From: CAVQCX01 sp963775335
GTDB taxonomy: Bacteria; Pseudomonadota; Gammaproteobacteria; Chromatiales; Chromatiaceae
Direction: 5' to 3'
Assembly: GCA_963775335.1 (NCBI GenBank)
Contig: CAVZIJ010000003.1
Coordinates: 930,001 to 994,000 of the forward strand
Length of the DNA stretch: 64,000 nucleotides
Made by a program: the position numbers and the translations under genes. This document shows positions 1 through 8,213 of the stretch, in pieces (within the stretch, counting starts at the first letter, position 1; each line of letters starts with the position of its first letter). The notes under the pieces were generated by a model that had not been told where the DNA came from, ran no database searches, and saw nothing but the letters and a program-made list of their open reading frames with translations.

Positions 1-29
1 AAGGCCGCCGTTTCATCCGAAAAGCACTC

Positions 30-377
30 CTACTTGCTTTCCGGGGTCTTCGGTTGAGCGGGCTGCGTAACGGCATACGGGTAGCCCCAGCCACCCCAGC
101 CGGGATAGCCGCCCCAGCCGCCATACGGGTAGCCCCAGCCACCATAGGGATAGCCCCCACCGCCCCACCCGTAGCCGCCCCAGCCCGGGTAGCCACCCCA
201 GCCGGGATAGCCACCCCAGCCGGGATAACCACCCCAAGGGCCGCCCCAGCCATAGCCCGGGCCATACCAGGGCCCACCACCCCAACCATCGCCCCACCCA
301 CTACCCCACCACGCATCGGCGGCGGTCATACCGCCGGCGAGAACAACGGCAGCGACTGCGAGGGAAATCTTCTTCAT
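30..377 (-). CDS. Sulfur globule protein, Gly/Trp/Tyr-rich, secreted
   Basis: This 115-residue protein has a Sec signal peptide (MKK, hydrophobic core, cleavage near AADA-WW). The mature part is made almost only of Gly, Trp, Tyr and Pro, with a hexapeptide-like repeat of the GGYPGW type that appears about four times in a row. This matches the sulfur globule envelope proteins (Sgp) of purple sulfur bacteria, which coat the periplasmic sulfur inclusions formed during sulfide and thiosulfate oxidation. The start was chosen at MKKIS because GAGGAG lies about 8 bases upstream and the signal peptide begins there; the open frame continues upstream without biological sense. The C-terminus loses the repeat and ends in a short polar tail. 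Family assignment is by composition, signal peptide and repeat only. Confidence 0.82.
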   Translation of the reverse strand: MKKISLAVAAVVLAGGMTAADAWWGSGWGDGWGGGPWYGPGYGWGGPWGGYPGWGGYPGWGGYPGWGGYGWGGGGYPYGGWGYPYGGWGGYPGWGGWGYPYAVTQPAQPKTPESK

Positions 378-546
378 GTTGCTACTCCTCGTGTTCGGGT
401 TGACCAACTTCCGAAAGAGTCGTCGAATAGCCTCGACAGTGACAATTCTAGGCACGTTTTTGCCCTCTTGCTGATAGGGAAATCCCTCATGTCCCTTAAG
501 CCGAGCGCGGCGTCGGGGCGGCGCCAGCCGTTGCGAGGCCTCCCAG

Positions 547-942
547 GTGAGCGCCGAATCGATCCTCCGCAATCTCGCCCCCCAAGCCCTCGCCGCCTGC
601 GCCGCTCCGGGCCAGCAGTCCGAGCCCATACCGCCTATTGCCCCCATGCTCTTCTGTTGGCTCAAGGACCCGGGAAACACGGACCAGCGTCGGCGCGTGA
701 TAATAGATGCGACGAAAAAGCTGCGATACGTACCGGGCGTGCTCGACCTGCGCACCGGACCGCCCCTGCCCAGTGATCGGCCGATCGCAGACGACAGTTT
801 CGACGTCGGCGTCTACCTGCGCTTCGACGACAAGCAGGCTATCCAGCGATACCTTGCCGATCCGGTGCACAGGCGCACCGTGCGGGATGCGCTCGCGCCA
901 CGGTGCGGCCGAATCCAGGCTTACGATTTCTACGTCCCTTGA
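547..942 (+). CDS. Dabb-domain (stress-responsive alpha/beta barrel) protein
   Basis: The last ~100 of 131 residues fit the Dabb ferredoxin-like dimeric barrel: a first strand (MLFCWLKDPGN), a helix rich in Arg/Lys, PGV, a central strand with the SFDVGVYLRFDD pattern, then YLADPVHRRTVRDAL and a final strand. Dabb proteins are small dimers, often of unknown role. The GTG at 547 is the earliest start and gives an N-terminal LAAC, which could be a weak lipobox, although the preceding stretch is short and charged. An internal ATG just before the barrel is the alternative. No clear operon partner is visible, and the ABC exporter that follows is on the other strand. Confidence 0.6.
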   Translation: MSAESILRNLAPQALAACAAPGQQSEPIPPIAPMLFCWLKDPGNTDQRRRVIIDATKKLRYVPGVLDLRTGPPLPSDRPIADDSFDVGVYLRFDDKQAIQRYLADPVHRRTVRDALAPRCGRIQAYDFYVP

Positions 943-1015
943 CCGACGCCCCGCGCTCGGGCTTCTGCGCCCCCAGGCTCAGGGGTGCCGCCGGGAACAG
1001 GGACCCGCCGCGGGA

Positions 1016-1792
1016 TCAAACGACCAGTCGGCGGCGCACGAAGACCACTGCGAGATAGAAGCCCAAGGAGGCGTAGGCGGCAAGCACCGCAACGTGGACC
1101 AGGGGATGGGTCAGCGCGCCGCCTGCCACCAGGGGTCTCGACAGGGCCACGGCGTGGGTGAGCGGCAGCACCTGGACCAGACCCTGGAGCGCGTGCGGCA
1201 GCGAGGAGATCGGGTAGAAGACGCCCGAGAGCAGGAACATGGGCGTGATCACCATCACCGTGTAATAGTTGAAGAAATCGTAGCCGGGCGACAGGGCGCT
1301 CATGACGATGGCGGGTCCGGCGAAGCACAGGCCCGTGAGCAGGATCACCGGCAGCGCCCAGAGCGCCTGCCAGCCGACCACCACCCCCAGCAGGGCGGCG
1401 ACGACGAGGATGGCTGCGCCGCTGAACAGGGCCTTGGTGGCACACCAGATCATCTCGCCCGCGATGATGTCGTCGATCTCCAACGGCGTCGCCAACAGCG
1501 CCTCGTAGGTGCGCTGGGGCTCCATGCGCGTGTAGACCGAATACATCCCCTCGAAGCTGGCGGTGGTCATGGCCGAGGACGCGATGATGCCCGAGGCAAG
1601 AAACGCAAGGTAGGGCATGTCGCCCATCTTGCCGATGAAGAAGCCCAAGCCGTAGCCCAGCCCCAGGAGATAGAGTGCGGGCTCGCCGAAGTTCATGACG
1701 ATGGCGGGCCCGATGAGCTTGCGCCAGACCAGCATGTTTCGCTGCCAAACCGCCAGCGCACTCATTCGAACCTTGGGGGCACGCCAGTCCAT
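1016..1792 (-). CDS. ABC-2 type exporter permease, NodJ/DrrB-like
   Basis: The 258-residue protein is hydrophobic with about six membrane segments and the conserved ABC-2 features of the NodJ type: an N-terminal amphipathic part (WQRNMLVWRK), a middle region with RTYEALLATPLE before the third segment, and the LLSGVFYPISSLP motif followed by PLTHAV in the second half. It is the membrane subunit of a two-gene exporter. The ATG at 1792 shares one base with the stop codon of the ATPase gene upstream (TGATG), so translation is probably coupled; longer upstream readings lie inside the ATPase gene. The substrate cannot be told from sequence. Homologues export lipo-oligosaccharides, polysaccharides or drugs. 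Confidence 0.88.
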   Translation of the reverse strand: MDWRAPKVRMSALAVWQRNMLVWRKLIGPAIVMNFGEPALYLLGLGYGLGFFIGKMGDMPYLAFLASGIIASSAMTTASFEGMYSVYTRMEPQRTYEALLATPLEIDDIIAGEMIWCATKALFSGAAILVVAALLGVVVGWQALWALPVILLTGLCFAGPAIVMSALSPGYDFFNYYTVMVITPMFLLSGVFYPISSLPHALQGLVQVLPLTHAVALSRPLVAGGALTHPLVHVAVLAAYASLGFYLAVVFVRRRLVV

Positions 1793-2736
1793 CAGTCCCT
1801 GAGCTCCCGACCGGTCAGCTTCAAGAACACGTCTTCTAGGTCCGCCGGGCGGTGCAGAAAGGTCAGACCGTGCTTGGCGCGCAGCTCTTGCAGGAGCCCC
1901 GTGGCGCTTCGCGTATAGCAATAGAGGCTGGTGCCGAAGCGCTCGACCCGGCAGCCGGTACGCTCCCCCAGGGCGGCGATCGCCGCGTTGGTCACCCCGC
2001 GGATCTCGATGACCTCCGGCTCGACGTGACGCTCGATCAGCTCGCGGGGCGAGCCCTGGTCCAGGATGCGCCCGTCGTCCATCACGACCAGCTCGTCGCA
2101 GAGGCGCTCGGCCTCCTCCATGTAATGGGTGGTTAGGATGAGGGTGGTGCCGTGATCCTTCAGGTCGGTGAGACGTGCCCAGATGACGTGTCGGGCCTGG
2201 GGGTCGAGGCCGGTGGTGGGCTCATCGAGCACCACCAGCTCGGGCTCGTTGATCAAAGCGCGGGCGATGGTGAGACGCCTTTTCATCCCCCCGGAGAGGG
2301 GGTCCGTCTTGGAGTCGGCCCGCTCGGCGAGATTCGAAAGGTCCAGCAGCTGCCGGATACGCTCTTCGACCATCGGGCCGCGCTGGCCGAAGTAGGTGGC
2401 GTAGACCCGTAGGTTCTCGACCACGGTAAAGTCCGGGTCCAGGTTATCAAGCTGGGGAACGACCCCCACCCTGGCCCGCACCTCCGCTGCCCGCTCGGGT
2501 ATCGGCAGCCCGAAAACGCTGAGCGAGCCAGCGTCGCGCGGCGTGAGCCCAAGCACCATACGCAGGGTGGTCGTCTTGCCCGCCCCGTTGGGCCCGAGAA
2601 ATCCAAAGCAGCGCCCCCTTTGGATGCGGAAGCGCACGTCGTCCACCACCAGGCGGCGACCGTAGCGCTTCCGCAGTCCTTCGGCGACGACCACCGGGTC
2701 CGGCAGGCTGGCGGTTGTCAGGGGGGCTGAGGTCAT
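1792..2736 (-). CDS. ABC exporter ATP-binding protein, NodI/DrrA-like
   Basis: A 314-residue ATPase with all ABC motifs: Walker A GPNGAGKT (48-55), Q-loop VPQLDN (about 95), signature LSGG (147-150), Walker B LVVLDEP (167-173) and switch histidine in LTTHYMEEAE (204). The C-terminal ~80 residues form the accessory domain typical of the NodI/DrrA branch. It powers the ABC-2 permease encoded immediately downstream, with which it overlaps by one base. The start MTSAPL was chosen because it leaves a normal short N-terminus; the open frame upstream to about 3231 is low-complexity and runs into the divergent promoter region of cfa. Confidence 0.9.
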   Translation of the reverse strand: MTSAPLTTASLPDPVVVAEGLRKRYGRRLVVDDVRFRIQRGRCFGFLGPNGAGKTTTLRMVLGLTPRDAGSLSVFGLPIPERAAEVRARVGVVPQLDNLDPDFTVVENLRVYATYFGQRGPMVEERIRQLLDLSNLAERADSKTDPLSGGMKRRLTIARALINEPELVVLDEPTTGLDPQARHVIWARLTDLKDHGTTLILTTHYMEEAERLCDELVVMDDGRILDQGSPRELIERHVEPEVIEIRGVTNAAIAALGERTGCRVERFGTSLYCYTRSATGLLQELRAKHGLTFLHRPADLEDVFLKLTGRELRD

Positions 2737-3112
2737 GGTCCGGGCATTATCCGCCAAAGCGCGGCGCCCGCGCACGCCTCCCCGGATGCGCTCAGTCGCA
2801 GGCCGCCCGCTCTCTCGCCCCGGGCGAGCACCGCCCGCACCCGCGGCGCCAGCAACCCGCATACCTCCGTATAGGCAAGCCACCGATATTTTTGGAGAGC
2901 TGCTCCGGATGCGACCGGGCCCGATCGATCGGTCTCTCAGCCCCCATAATCCTCTTCTACCCCGCCTTTTTGCCTTCCTCGTGCTGGCAGACCCTCGCGC
3001 AAAAGGCGAAATTTTCGTTAGGATTCCCAAAGTGCGACATTGAAGGGAAGCCTGCCTCCCCACCGTTGACCCGAGCCAGCCGCGGCACGGCGAATCCGGA
3101 GCCAATCGCCAG
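2737..3112. promoter_or_regulatory. Divergent intergenic region between the ABC exporter and cfa
   Basis: About 375 bases with no convincing gene. Both flanking genes start here and point away from each other, so their promoters must lie within it. The part from about 2870 to 3050 is noticeably more AT-rich than its surroundings, which fits promoter DNA, but no -35/-10 pair can be assigned with confidence. Confidence 0.4.
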
Positions 3113-4297
3113 ATGTACCCTTCCGCCCAGCAAAGCCCAGTCGCATCACTCGAGCCCGCGCCTCTCAAGGAGCTGCCAGGGCCGCCCCGAATCCTCGCCG
3201 AGCTGGCGGCTGAGGCGGACATCCGCTTCAACGGTAGCCGGCCTTGGGATATTCGGGTCTACCAGAGGGAGGTCTACCGGCGCATCCTTACCCGGGGCTC
3301 CCTGGGCTTCGGCGAGGCCTATATGGACGGGCACTGGGACGCCGAGCGCCTCGACGAGACCTTCGAGCATTTGCTCGGTGCCGATATCGATCAGAAGATC
3401 AAAGGCCCGGCGCGCCTGCGCCTGGCCGCCATGATCCTACGATATTGGATCTTCAACCTCCAATCCCCATCGCGCGCCTTCGAGGTGGGACGACGCCACT
3501 ACGACATCGGCAACAACGTCTACCAGGCGATGCTGGACCCGACCATGAGCTACAGCTGCGGCTACTGGAAGGACGCCGCAACCCTGGAGCAGGCGCAGCT
3601 CGCCAAGCTCGATCTGGTCTGTCGCAAGCTGGACCTCGCGCCCGGGCAACGCCTTCTCGATATCGGCTGCGGCTGGGGTGGGCTGGCCGAGCACGCCGCT
3701 CGACACTATCGGGTGGAAGTGTTCGGCGTGACCGTCTCGGAGCGCCAGCTCACGCTCGCCCGAGAGCGCTGCCGCAACCTACCCGTGCGCATCGAGCTGA
3801 TGGACTACCGCGATATCTCGGGGCGTTTCGACCGAGTGGTCTCGGTCGGCATGTTCGAGCACGTGGGCACGAAGAATTTCGGCCCCTATTTCGAGAAGGT
3901 CTGTCAGGTGATGGACGACGCGGGCCTGTTTCTACTCCACACCATCGGCGATTGGATCAGCACGAAGATCCCCGATCCCTGGATCGAGCGCTACATCTTC
4001 CCCAACGGCAAGGTTCCTTCGGCCCGGCAGCTGAGCTCTGCCTTGGAGGGGCGGATGCTATTGGAGGATTGGCACAACTTCGGTCCGGACTATGACCGCA
4101 CCCTGATGGCCTGGTGGGACAACTTCGACGCCGCCTGGCCTGCACTGCGTGAGGAAGGCTACGACGAGCGCTTCTACCGCATGTGGAAGTACTACTTGCA
4201 CTGCTGCGCCGGCTATTTCCGCTCGCGCCAGGGCCAGCTCTGGCAACTGGTCCTCGCAAAACGCGCACGAAGAACGCCCTACCGCTCCATCCGCTGA
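3113..4297 (+). CDS. cfa: Cyclopropane-fatty-acyl-phospholipid synthase
   Basis: The 394-residue protein transfers a methylene group from S-adenosylmethionine to the double bond of unsaturated fatty acids already in membrane phospholipids, usually on entry into stationary phase or under stress. The Cfa family is recognisable throughout: an N-terminal lipid-binding region (GEAYMDGHWDAE, about 67-78), the HYDIGN motif (129-134), MSYSCGYW (about 145-152), the SAM-binding LDIGCGWGG (182-190) and a C-terminal FRSRQGQLWQLVL tail typical of the family. Length is normal. It stands alone, transcribed away from the ABC exporter and towards greB on the opposite strand. Confidence 0.95.
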   Translation: MYPSAQQSPVASLEPAPLKELPGPPRILAELAAEADIRFNGSRPWDIRVYQREVYRRILTRGSLGFGEAYMDGHWDAERLDETFEHLLGADIDQKIKGPARLRLAAMILRYWIFNLQSPSRAFEVGRRHYDIGNNVYQAMLDPTMSYSCGYWKDAATLEQAQLAKLDLVCRKLDLAPGQRLLDIGCGWGGLAEHAARHYRVEVFGVTVSERQLTLARERCRNLPVRIELMDYRDISGRFDRVVSVGMFEHVGTKNFGPYFEKVCQVMDDAGLFLLHTIGDWISTKIPDPWIERYIFPNGKVPSARQLSSALEGRMLLEDWHNFGPDYDRTLMAWWDNFDAAWPALREEGYDERFYRMWKYYLHCCAGYFRSRQGQLWQLVLAKRARRTPYRSIR

Positions 4298-4320
4298 GCG
4301 ATCCGGGTCATCCTGGCGAA

Positions 4321-4824
4321 TCATCCGTCGAACGCCGGGTAGCTGACCTCGATCACCCAGTACAGTCTCTCCCCGCTCGGGGTATGTACCTGCACCTCGT
4401 CGTCGATTGCACGTCGCAGCAGCGCCCGCGCCATCGGAGAGTCCATGCTGATGTAAGCCCTGGCGGGATCGAATTCGTCCGGACCCACAATGCGATACCG
4501 GCTCTGGACACCCTCTCCGTCCTCGAGGGTCACCCAGGCACCGAAGAACACCCGCTGGCGATCGGTCGGGGGCTGCGAGACCACCTTCAGCTCGGGAAGG
4601 CGCCGCTGGAGGTACCCGATACGCCGGTCGATCCCTCGCAGCTCCTTCTTTCGGTAGATGTATTCGGCGTTCTCCGAGCGGTCGCCCTCGGCCGCGGCGG
4701 CAGCCAGGGCCCGCGTGACCTCGTCCCGGCGCGTCCACAGCCCCTGAAGCTCGGCCTGCAGGCTGCGAAATCCCTCGGCGGTGATGTAGGGAGACTTCAC
4801 GGGCTTCGATTCCGGCTCGCTCAT
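4321..4824 (-). CDS. greB: Transcription elongation factor GreB
   Basis: A 167-residue factor that enters the RNA polymerase secondary channel and stimulates cleavage of backtracked RNA. The N-terminal coiled coil carries the acidic tip (GDRSENAEY, with D48 and E51) and the C-terminal FKBP-like domain ends in SPMARALLRRAIDDEV and a GERLYWVIEV strand. The basic RRxGYLQRRL segment favours GreB over GreA. Its ATG overlaps the stop codon of the upstream glycosyltransferase gene (ATGA), so it is the last gene of that minus-strand operon and may be translated by coupling. Confidence 0.93.
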   Translation of the reverse strand: MSEPESKPVKSPYITAEGFRSLQAELQGLWTRRDEVTRALAAAAAEGDRSENAEYIYRKKELRGIDRRIGYLQRRLPELKVVSQPPTDRQRVFFGAWVTLEDGEGVQSRYRIVGPDEFDPARAYISMDSPMARALLRRAIDDEVQVHTPSGERLYWVIEVSYPAFDG

Positions 4825-6434
4825 GGCCGATGGCGCTCCAGAAAGACCGAGCTGCGCCAGAGGCTGACTCGGTCTCCGCGGTAGGCCTGGCTGTATTCGG
4901 CACCGGGGGGAACGGGCTTTTTTCCGGACTGATACAGGATCAGGTAACCGTCCGGATGCTGCTTCGCCCAGGCGCCAGCGGCGTCCGAGTCCGCCTCCCC
5001 TAAGGGGTGGGTCAGGCGCCCAAGGAATTGATACTGCCCGTGGTATTTGCCGACGTTGAGCACCGGTCGGCCCTCCGCCTGGCAGGCGGCGACGCGGCGT
5101 GCCACCTCGCTGAGATCATAGGCCTGACCCACGCCCTCGGCTAGCGCCAAGTGCAGACCGCCGCCCCCGACCGTGGCAGCCAGCGTAAACGCCGGCACCA
5201 AACGGCGCGAGGGCTGCGGCGGAAGGCGCAGCGCCAACGCCCCGAGCAGGACGAGCAACAGCCCCCAGGCAGGATGCACCGCGCTCAGCCACGCAGGGAC
5301 CTTGGTGGCCGGCACCCATCCCACCGTCGCGATCACCAGACCGACCGTCAGCAATCCGAGGCCCGGCACCACCAGACGCTCCCGCCCCGCGAAGCCCGGG
5401 GCCCCGACGAGCCACCGCGCGGCCATGATCGCAAGCGCCGGAATGATCGGCAGCAGATACTTGACCTGCTTACCGCTCACCAGACTGAATAGAATCAGCA
5501 CGGGCACCGCCCAGGCGATCAGAAACCGTCCCGCGGACTCCCCCAGGCAGCCGCAGGCGCGGGCGGAGCGCCAAAGCCTCGGCCAGGCGACCCAAGGTAG
5601 GAGGGCCGGCGGAAGCACCGCCAGATACCACCACCAGGGCTCGGCATGCGCAAAGGAATCGCGCAGGCGACCGGCAGTCTGCCCCCAGAGGATGGCATTG
5701 CGGTAGGCCTCGCCGCCTGCCTGGGCGGCGGGCAGCGCCCAGGCCAGGGTGACGCCGACCCCGAGCACCACCGCGAAAGCGATTCCGGCATACCACCGAG
5801 GCCAGGCCGGATGGGAAGCTCCCCTCAGCCACCAGGGCGCGAGCAGCGCTGCCGGCAGCACGTGGAGCAGAATCACCGGCCCCTTGGCGAGGCCACCCAG
5901 CCCCAGGGCCAGCCCCACGCCGGCCCAAGCGCGCCAGAAGAGCGCCTCTGCGCGGGCCGCTCTGAGCAGACCGAGCATGCCCAGCAAAGTCGCAACGACC
6001 AGCAGCAGATCGAACTGCACCACGGTCAGAAAGAGCAGCCACAGAATCGTCCCTGCGAGTAGCCCCGCAGCGCAGCTGGGCAGCGGCCTCACATCCGACC
6101 AGAGGCGCCCGCCAAGGCGGGCCGTGAGAATCAGCGCCAAGGCGCCGAACAGGGGACCGATCAGGCGCGGCCACCATTCGTTGACACCGAACAACCACCA
6201 CCCCGCGTGCATGAGCCAGAACAGCAACGGCGGCTTGTCGCTGTACGGGTCACCGTTGAGGTAGGGGACCAGAAAGTCCCCGCGCCGCCACATTTCCCAA
6301 GCGACGGACAGATAGCGCGTCTCATCGATCGGCAGCAAAGGGCGGGTAAGCAAGGCAACCCCGACGAAAAGGGCCCAGAGTGACGCCCAGAGAAGCCCCT
6401 CGGAGAGGGCTTCGCGACGCTGATCCGCCCTCAC
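4821..6434 (-). CDS. ArnT-like GT-C glycosyltransferase (GT83 family), polytopic
   Basis: This 537-residue membrane protein has about 12 hydrophobic segments and the GT83 hallmarks: the first periplasmic loop with LPIDETRYLSVAWEMW (catalytic acidic residue in DETRY) and YSDKPPLLFWL. Family members move a sugar such as L-Ara4N from undecaprenyl phosphate to lipid A or another periplasmic acceptor. The start was set at GTG 6434, which overlaps the stop of the upstream membrane protein gene (GTGA); the longer open frame upstream lies inside that gene. With the GT2 transferase two genes upstream it makes a plausible pathway: the GT2 enzyme charges the lipid carrier, this enzyme uses it. The sugar is unknown. 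Confidence 0.85.
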   Translation of the reverse strand: MRADQRREALSEGLLWASLWALFVGVALLTRPLLPIDETRYLSVAWEMWRRGDFLVPYLNGDPYSDKPPLLFWLMHAGWWLFGVNEWWPRLIGPLFGALALILTARLGGRLWSDVRPLPSCAAGLLAGTILWLLFLTVVQFDLLLVVATLLGMLGLLRAARAEALFWRAWAGVGLALGLGGLAKGPVILLHVLPAALLAPWWLRGASHPAWPRWYAGIAFAVVLGVGVTLAWALPAAQAGGEAYRNAILWGQTAGRLRDSFAHAEPWWWYLAVLPPALLPWVAWPRLWRSARACGCLGESAGRFLIAWAVPVLILFSLVSGKQVKYLLPIIPALAIMAARWLVGAPGFAGRERLVVPGLGLLTVGLVIATVGWVPATKVPAWLSAVHPAWGLLLVLLGALALRLPPQPSRRLVPAFTLAATVGGGGLHLALAEGVGQAYDLSEVARRVAACQAEGRPVLNVGKYHGQYQFLGRLTHPLGEADSDAAGAWAKQHPDGYLILYQSGKKPVPPGAEYSQAYRGDRVSLWRSSVFLERHRP

Positions 6435-7165
6435 CTGGACGACCCGCCCGCGGTGCCGGACGCTCCTTCGGCGTCCATGTGCAGCTCGGCGTCGAGCTCG
6501 CGCTCCAGGTCCGGGCTCAGCCGGTGGGCACGCCGGTAGTGGCGCAACAGATAGAGCCCCAGGGCCCCGGAAGCCAAGAACAGGACGACCGCCGACCCGG
6601 TGCGCCACAGCGGGTTCAGGTTAATCCCGCTGCCCACCAGGGCGAATACGAGGGTCTGGGGGATGAATCCGACCGCAGAGCCGAGAAAGAAGGGCACGGC
6701 AGGGACCATGCTGACGCCGGCGGCCAGATTGGTGAAGACGTTGCTGCCCGCGGGCAGAAAGCGGATCAGCACTGTTGCGGTAAAGGTATTTGCGCTAACA
6801 AACGCGTCCAGACCGCGGAACTTGGCGGAGAGCCTGCCCGCCGCTTTGCTCCCGATCAAGCGTGCAGCATAAAAGCTGAGGATGCAGCCCAGCTCGGTCG
6901 CGATCAGACCGAGGAGACTCCCGACCATGAGACCGAAACCGTAGCCGCCCAGGAAGCAAACAAACTGGCGTGGCAGCCCGACGGCCGTGAACCCGGCTCC
7001 GACCGCAAGAAACAGCAGCTCGCCGACGACTCCCTGCCCGCGCACCTGGGCATCGATCCAGGCTTGGTTGAACAGCCCGGCATGCTGGCTGAGCTCGAAC
7101 AGGTACCCCAGGCCCGCCAGGGCCGCGATCGTCAGTAGCCCCCGCAGTATCGAGCCCCATCTCAT
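6431..7165 (-). CDS. TVP38/TMEM64 (DedA-superfamily) membrane protein
   Basis: The 244-residue protein has five to six membrane segments and the SNARE-associated/VTT domain signature: GLPRQFVCFLGGYGFG, a FYAARLIG helix, RFLPAGSNVFTNLAAG, and IPQTLVFALVGSGI near the end. DedA/TVP38 proteins are linked to lipid scrambling and to recycling of undecaprenyl or polyprenyl phosphate carriers, which would suit its place between two lipid-linked sugar transferases (inference). Start at ATG 7165 overlaps the upstream GT2 stop (ATGA), and its own stop overlaps the next start (GTGA), so the three genes are translationally linked. The C-terminus is cytosolic and acidic. Confidence 0.85.
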   Translation of the reverse strand: MRWGSILRGLLTIAALAGLGYLFELSQHAGLFNQAWIDAQVRGQGVVGELLFLAVGAGFTAVGLPRQFVCFLGGYGFGLMVGSLLGLIATELGCILSFYAARLIGSKAAGRLSAKFRGLDAFVSANTFTATVLIRFLPAGSNVFTNLAAGVSMVPAVPFFLGSAVGFIPQTLVFALVGSGINLNPLWRTGSAVVLFLASGALGLYLLRHYRRAHRLSPDLERELDAELHMDAEGASGTAGGSSR

Positions 7166-7911
7166 CCGGCGGCGTCTCCGATACGCCTCGTCGCCGGCTC
7201 GCTCACCTCCGGTATCCGGGCACGGCGTTGCAGCCAGATAACGCCGAGGAGGTCCACCAGCCCCACCCAAAGACGATTGTGGAGGCCGTACTTGGACCGG
7301 CCGCGCTCCCTGGGACGGTGGTTGACCGCCACAGAGCGCACGGAGCCGCCGTTGCGAATCACCAGCGCAGGGAGGAAGCGGTGCATGTGATCAAAGTACG
7401 GCAGCTGCAGAAAGGTCTCCCGCGAGAAGACCTTGAGACCGCACCCGGTATCGGGGGTACGGTCCCCTAGCAGGCGGCTGCGCACGCCGTTGGCGACTTT
7501 GGAAGAGAGCCGCTTCACCCAGGTGTCGCGCCGTTTTCGCCGGTACCCGGCGATCAGCTGAAGCTCAGGCGGACGATCGGGGGCCAGGGCGGCGGCGAGC
7601 AGCTTGGGGACATCCGCCGGATCGTTCTGGCCGTCACCGTCCAGGGTCGCGATCCAAGGTGCACGCGCCGCCCGGACCCCGGTGCGGATCGCAGTGGTCT
7701 GGCCGCAGCTCCGGGCATGGCGCAGCACGCGTAGCGCCGGGAGATCCTGCGCGGCCTCGGCCAGACGCTCCGCGGTGGCGTCGGTGCTCCCGTCGTCGAC
7801 GTAGATCAATTCGTAGTCGACCCGGCGGTCCAGAGCAGCGCGGATCTCGCCGACCAAGGGCAGAATGTTGTCCTGCTCGTTGTAAACCGGGATGACGACC
7901 GAGAGTTCCAT
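7162..7911 (-). CDS. GT2 family glycosyltransferase, polyprenyl-phosphate sugar type
   Basis: A 249-residue GT-A transferase. The N-terminus MELSVVIPVYNEQDN is the classic GT2 beginning, followed by YVDDGSTDAT (nucleotide binding), TLDGDGQNDP (metal-binding DxD) and GYRRKRRDTW. It resembles the soluble domain of Dpm1/ArnC-type enzymes that load a sugar onto polyprenyl phosphate, but lacks the two C-terminal membrane helices found in ArnC. It is the first gene of a four-gene minus-strand operon with the TVP38 protein, the GT-C transferase and greB. The start was placed at the conserved MELSVVIP; the reading frame upstream does not look coding. Confidence 0.88.
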   Translation of the reverse strand: MELSVVIPVYNEQDNILPLVGEIRAALDRRVDYELIYVDDGSTDATAERLAEAAQDLPALRVLRHARSCGQTTAIRTGVRAARAPWIATLDGDGQNDPADVPKLLAAALAPDRPPELQLIAGYRRKRRDTWVKRLSSKVANGVRSRLLGDRTPDTGCGLKVFSRETFLQLPYFDHMHRFLPALVIRNGGSVRSVAVNHRPRERGRSKYGLHNRLWVGLVDLLGVIWLQRRARIPEVSEPATRRIGDAAG

Positions 7912-8213
7912 GGATGGGGCTGCCCGCGTGCTGAGGACGCCCCCACGGGACGCGCTGCGGCTGAATCGACCGCGAAGGTCCACCCCTCTGCGGCAGATGA
8001 TCCCGGGCCACACGAATCTGGCTGTGCCCCCGGACCGGGCTGCGCAATATAGCAGGGTTTACCGCGCATGGACCAGCGCGAGCGGACAAAGGGGCCCAGC
8101 GACAGACGGGGCGCCGGAGCATACGGGACCGCGGGTCCAGCGGCGCGGCCGAGCGCAACGCTGTAGAACCGGGCGGATCGCGCGCCGGAGCAGAAGGTCG
8201 GCGGGTAAGAGGG
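7912..8213. other. Intergenic region between pheA and the glycosyltransferase operon
   Basis: About 300 GC-rich bases downstream of pheA and upstream of the GT2 gene, both on the minus strand. It should contain the pheA terminator and the operon promoter. No gene, clear hairpin with a T-run, or repeat was recognised. Confidence 0.3.
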
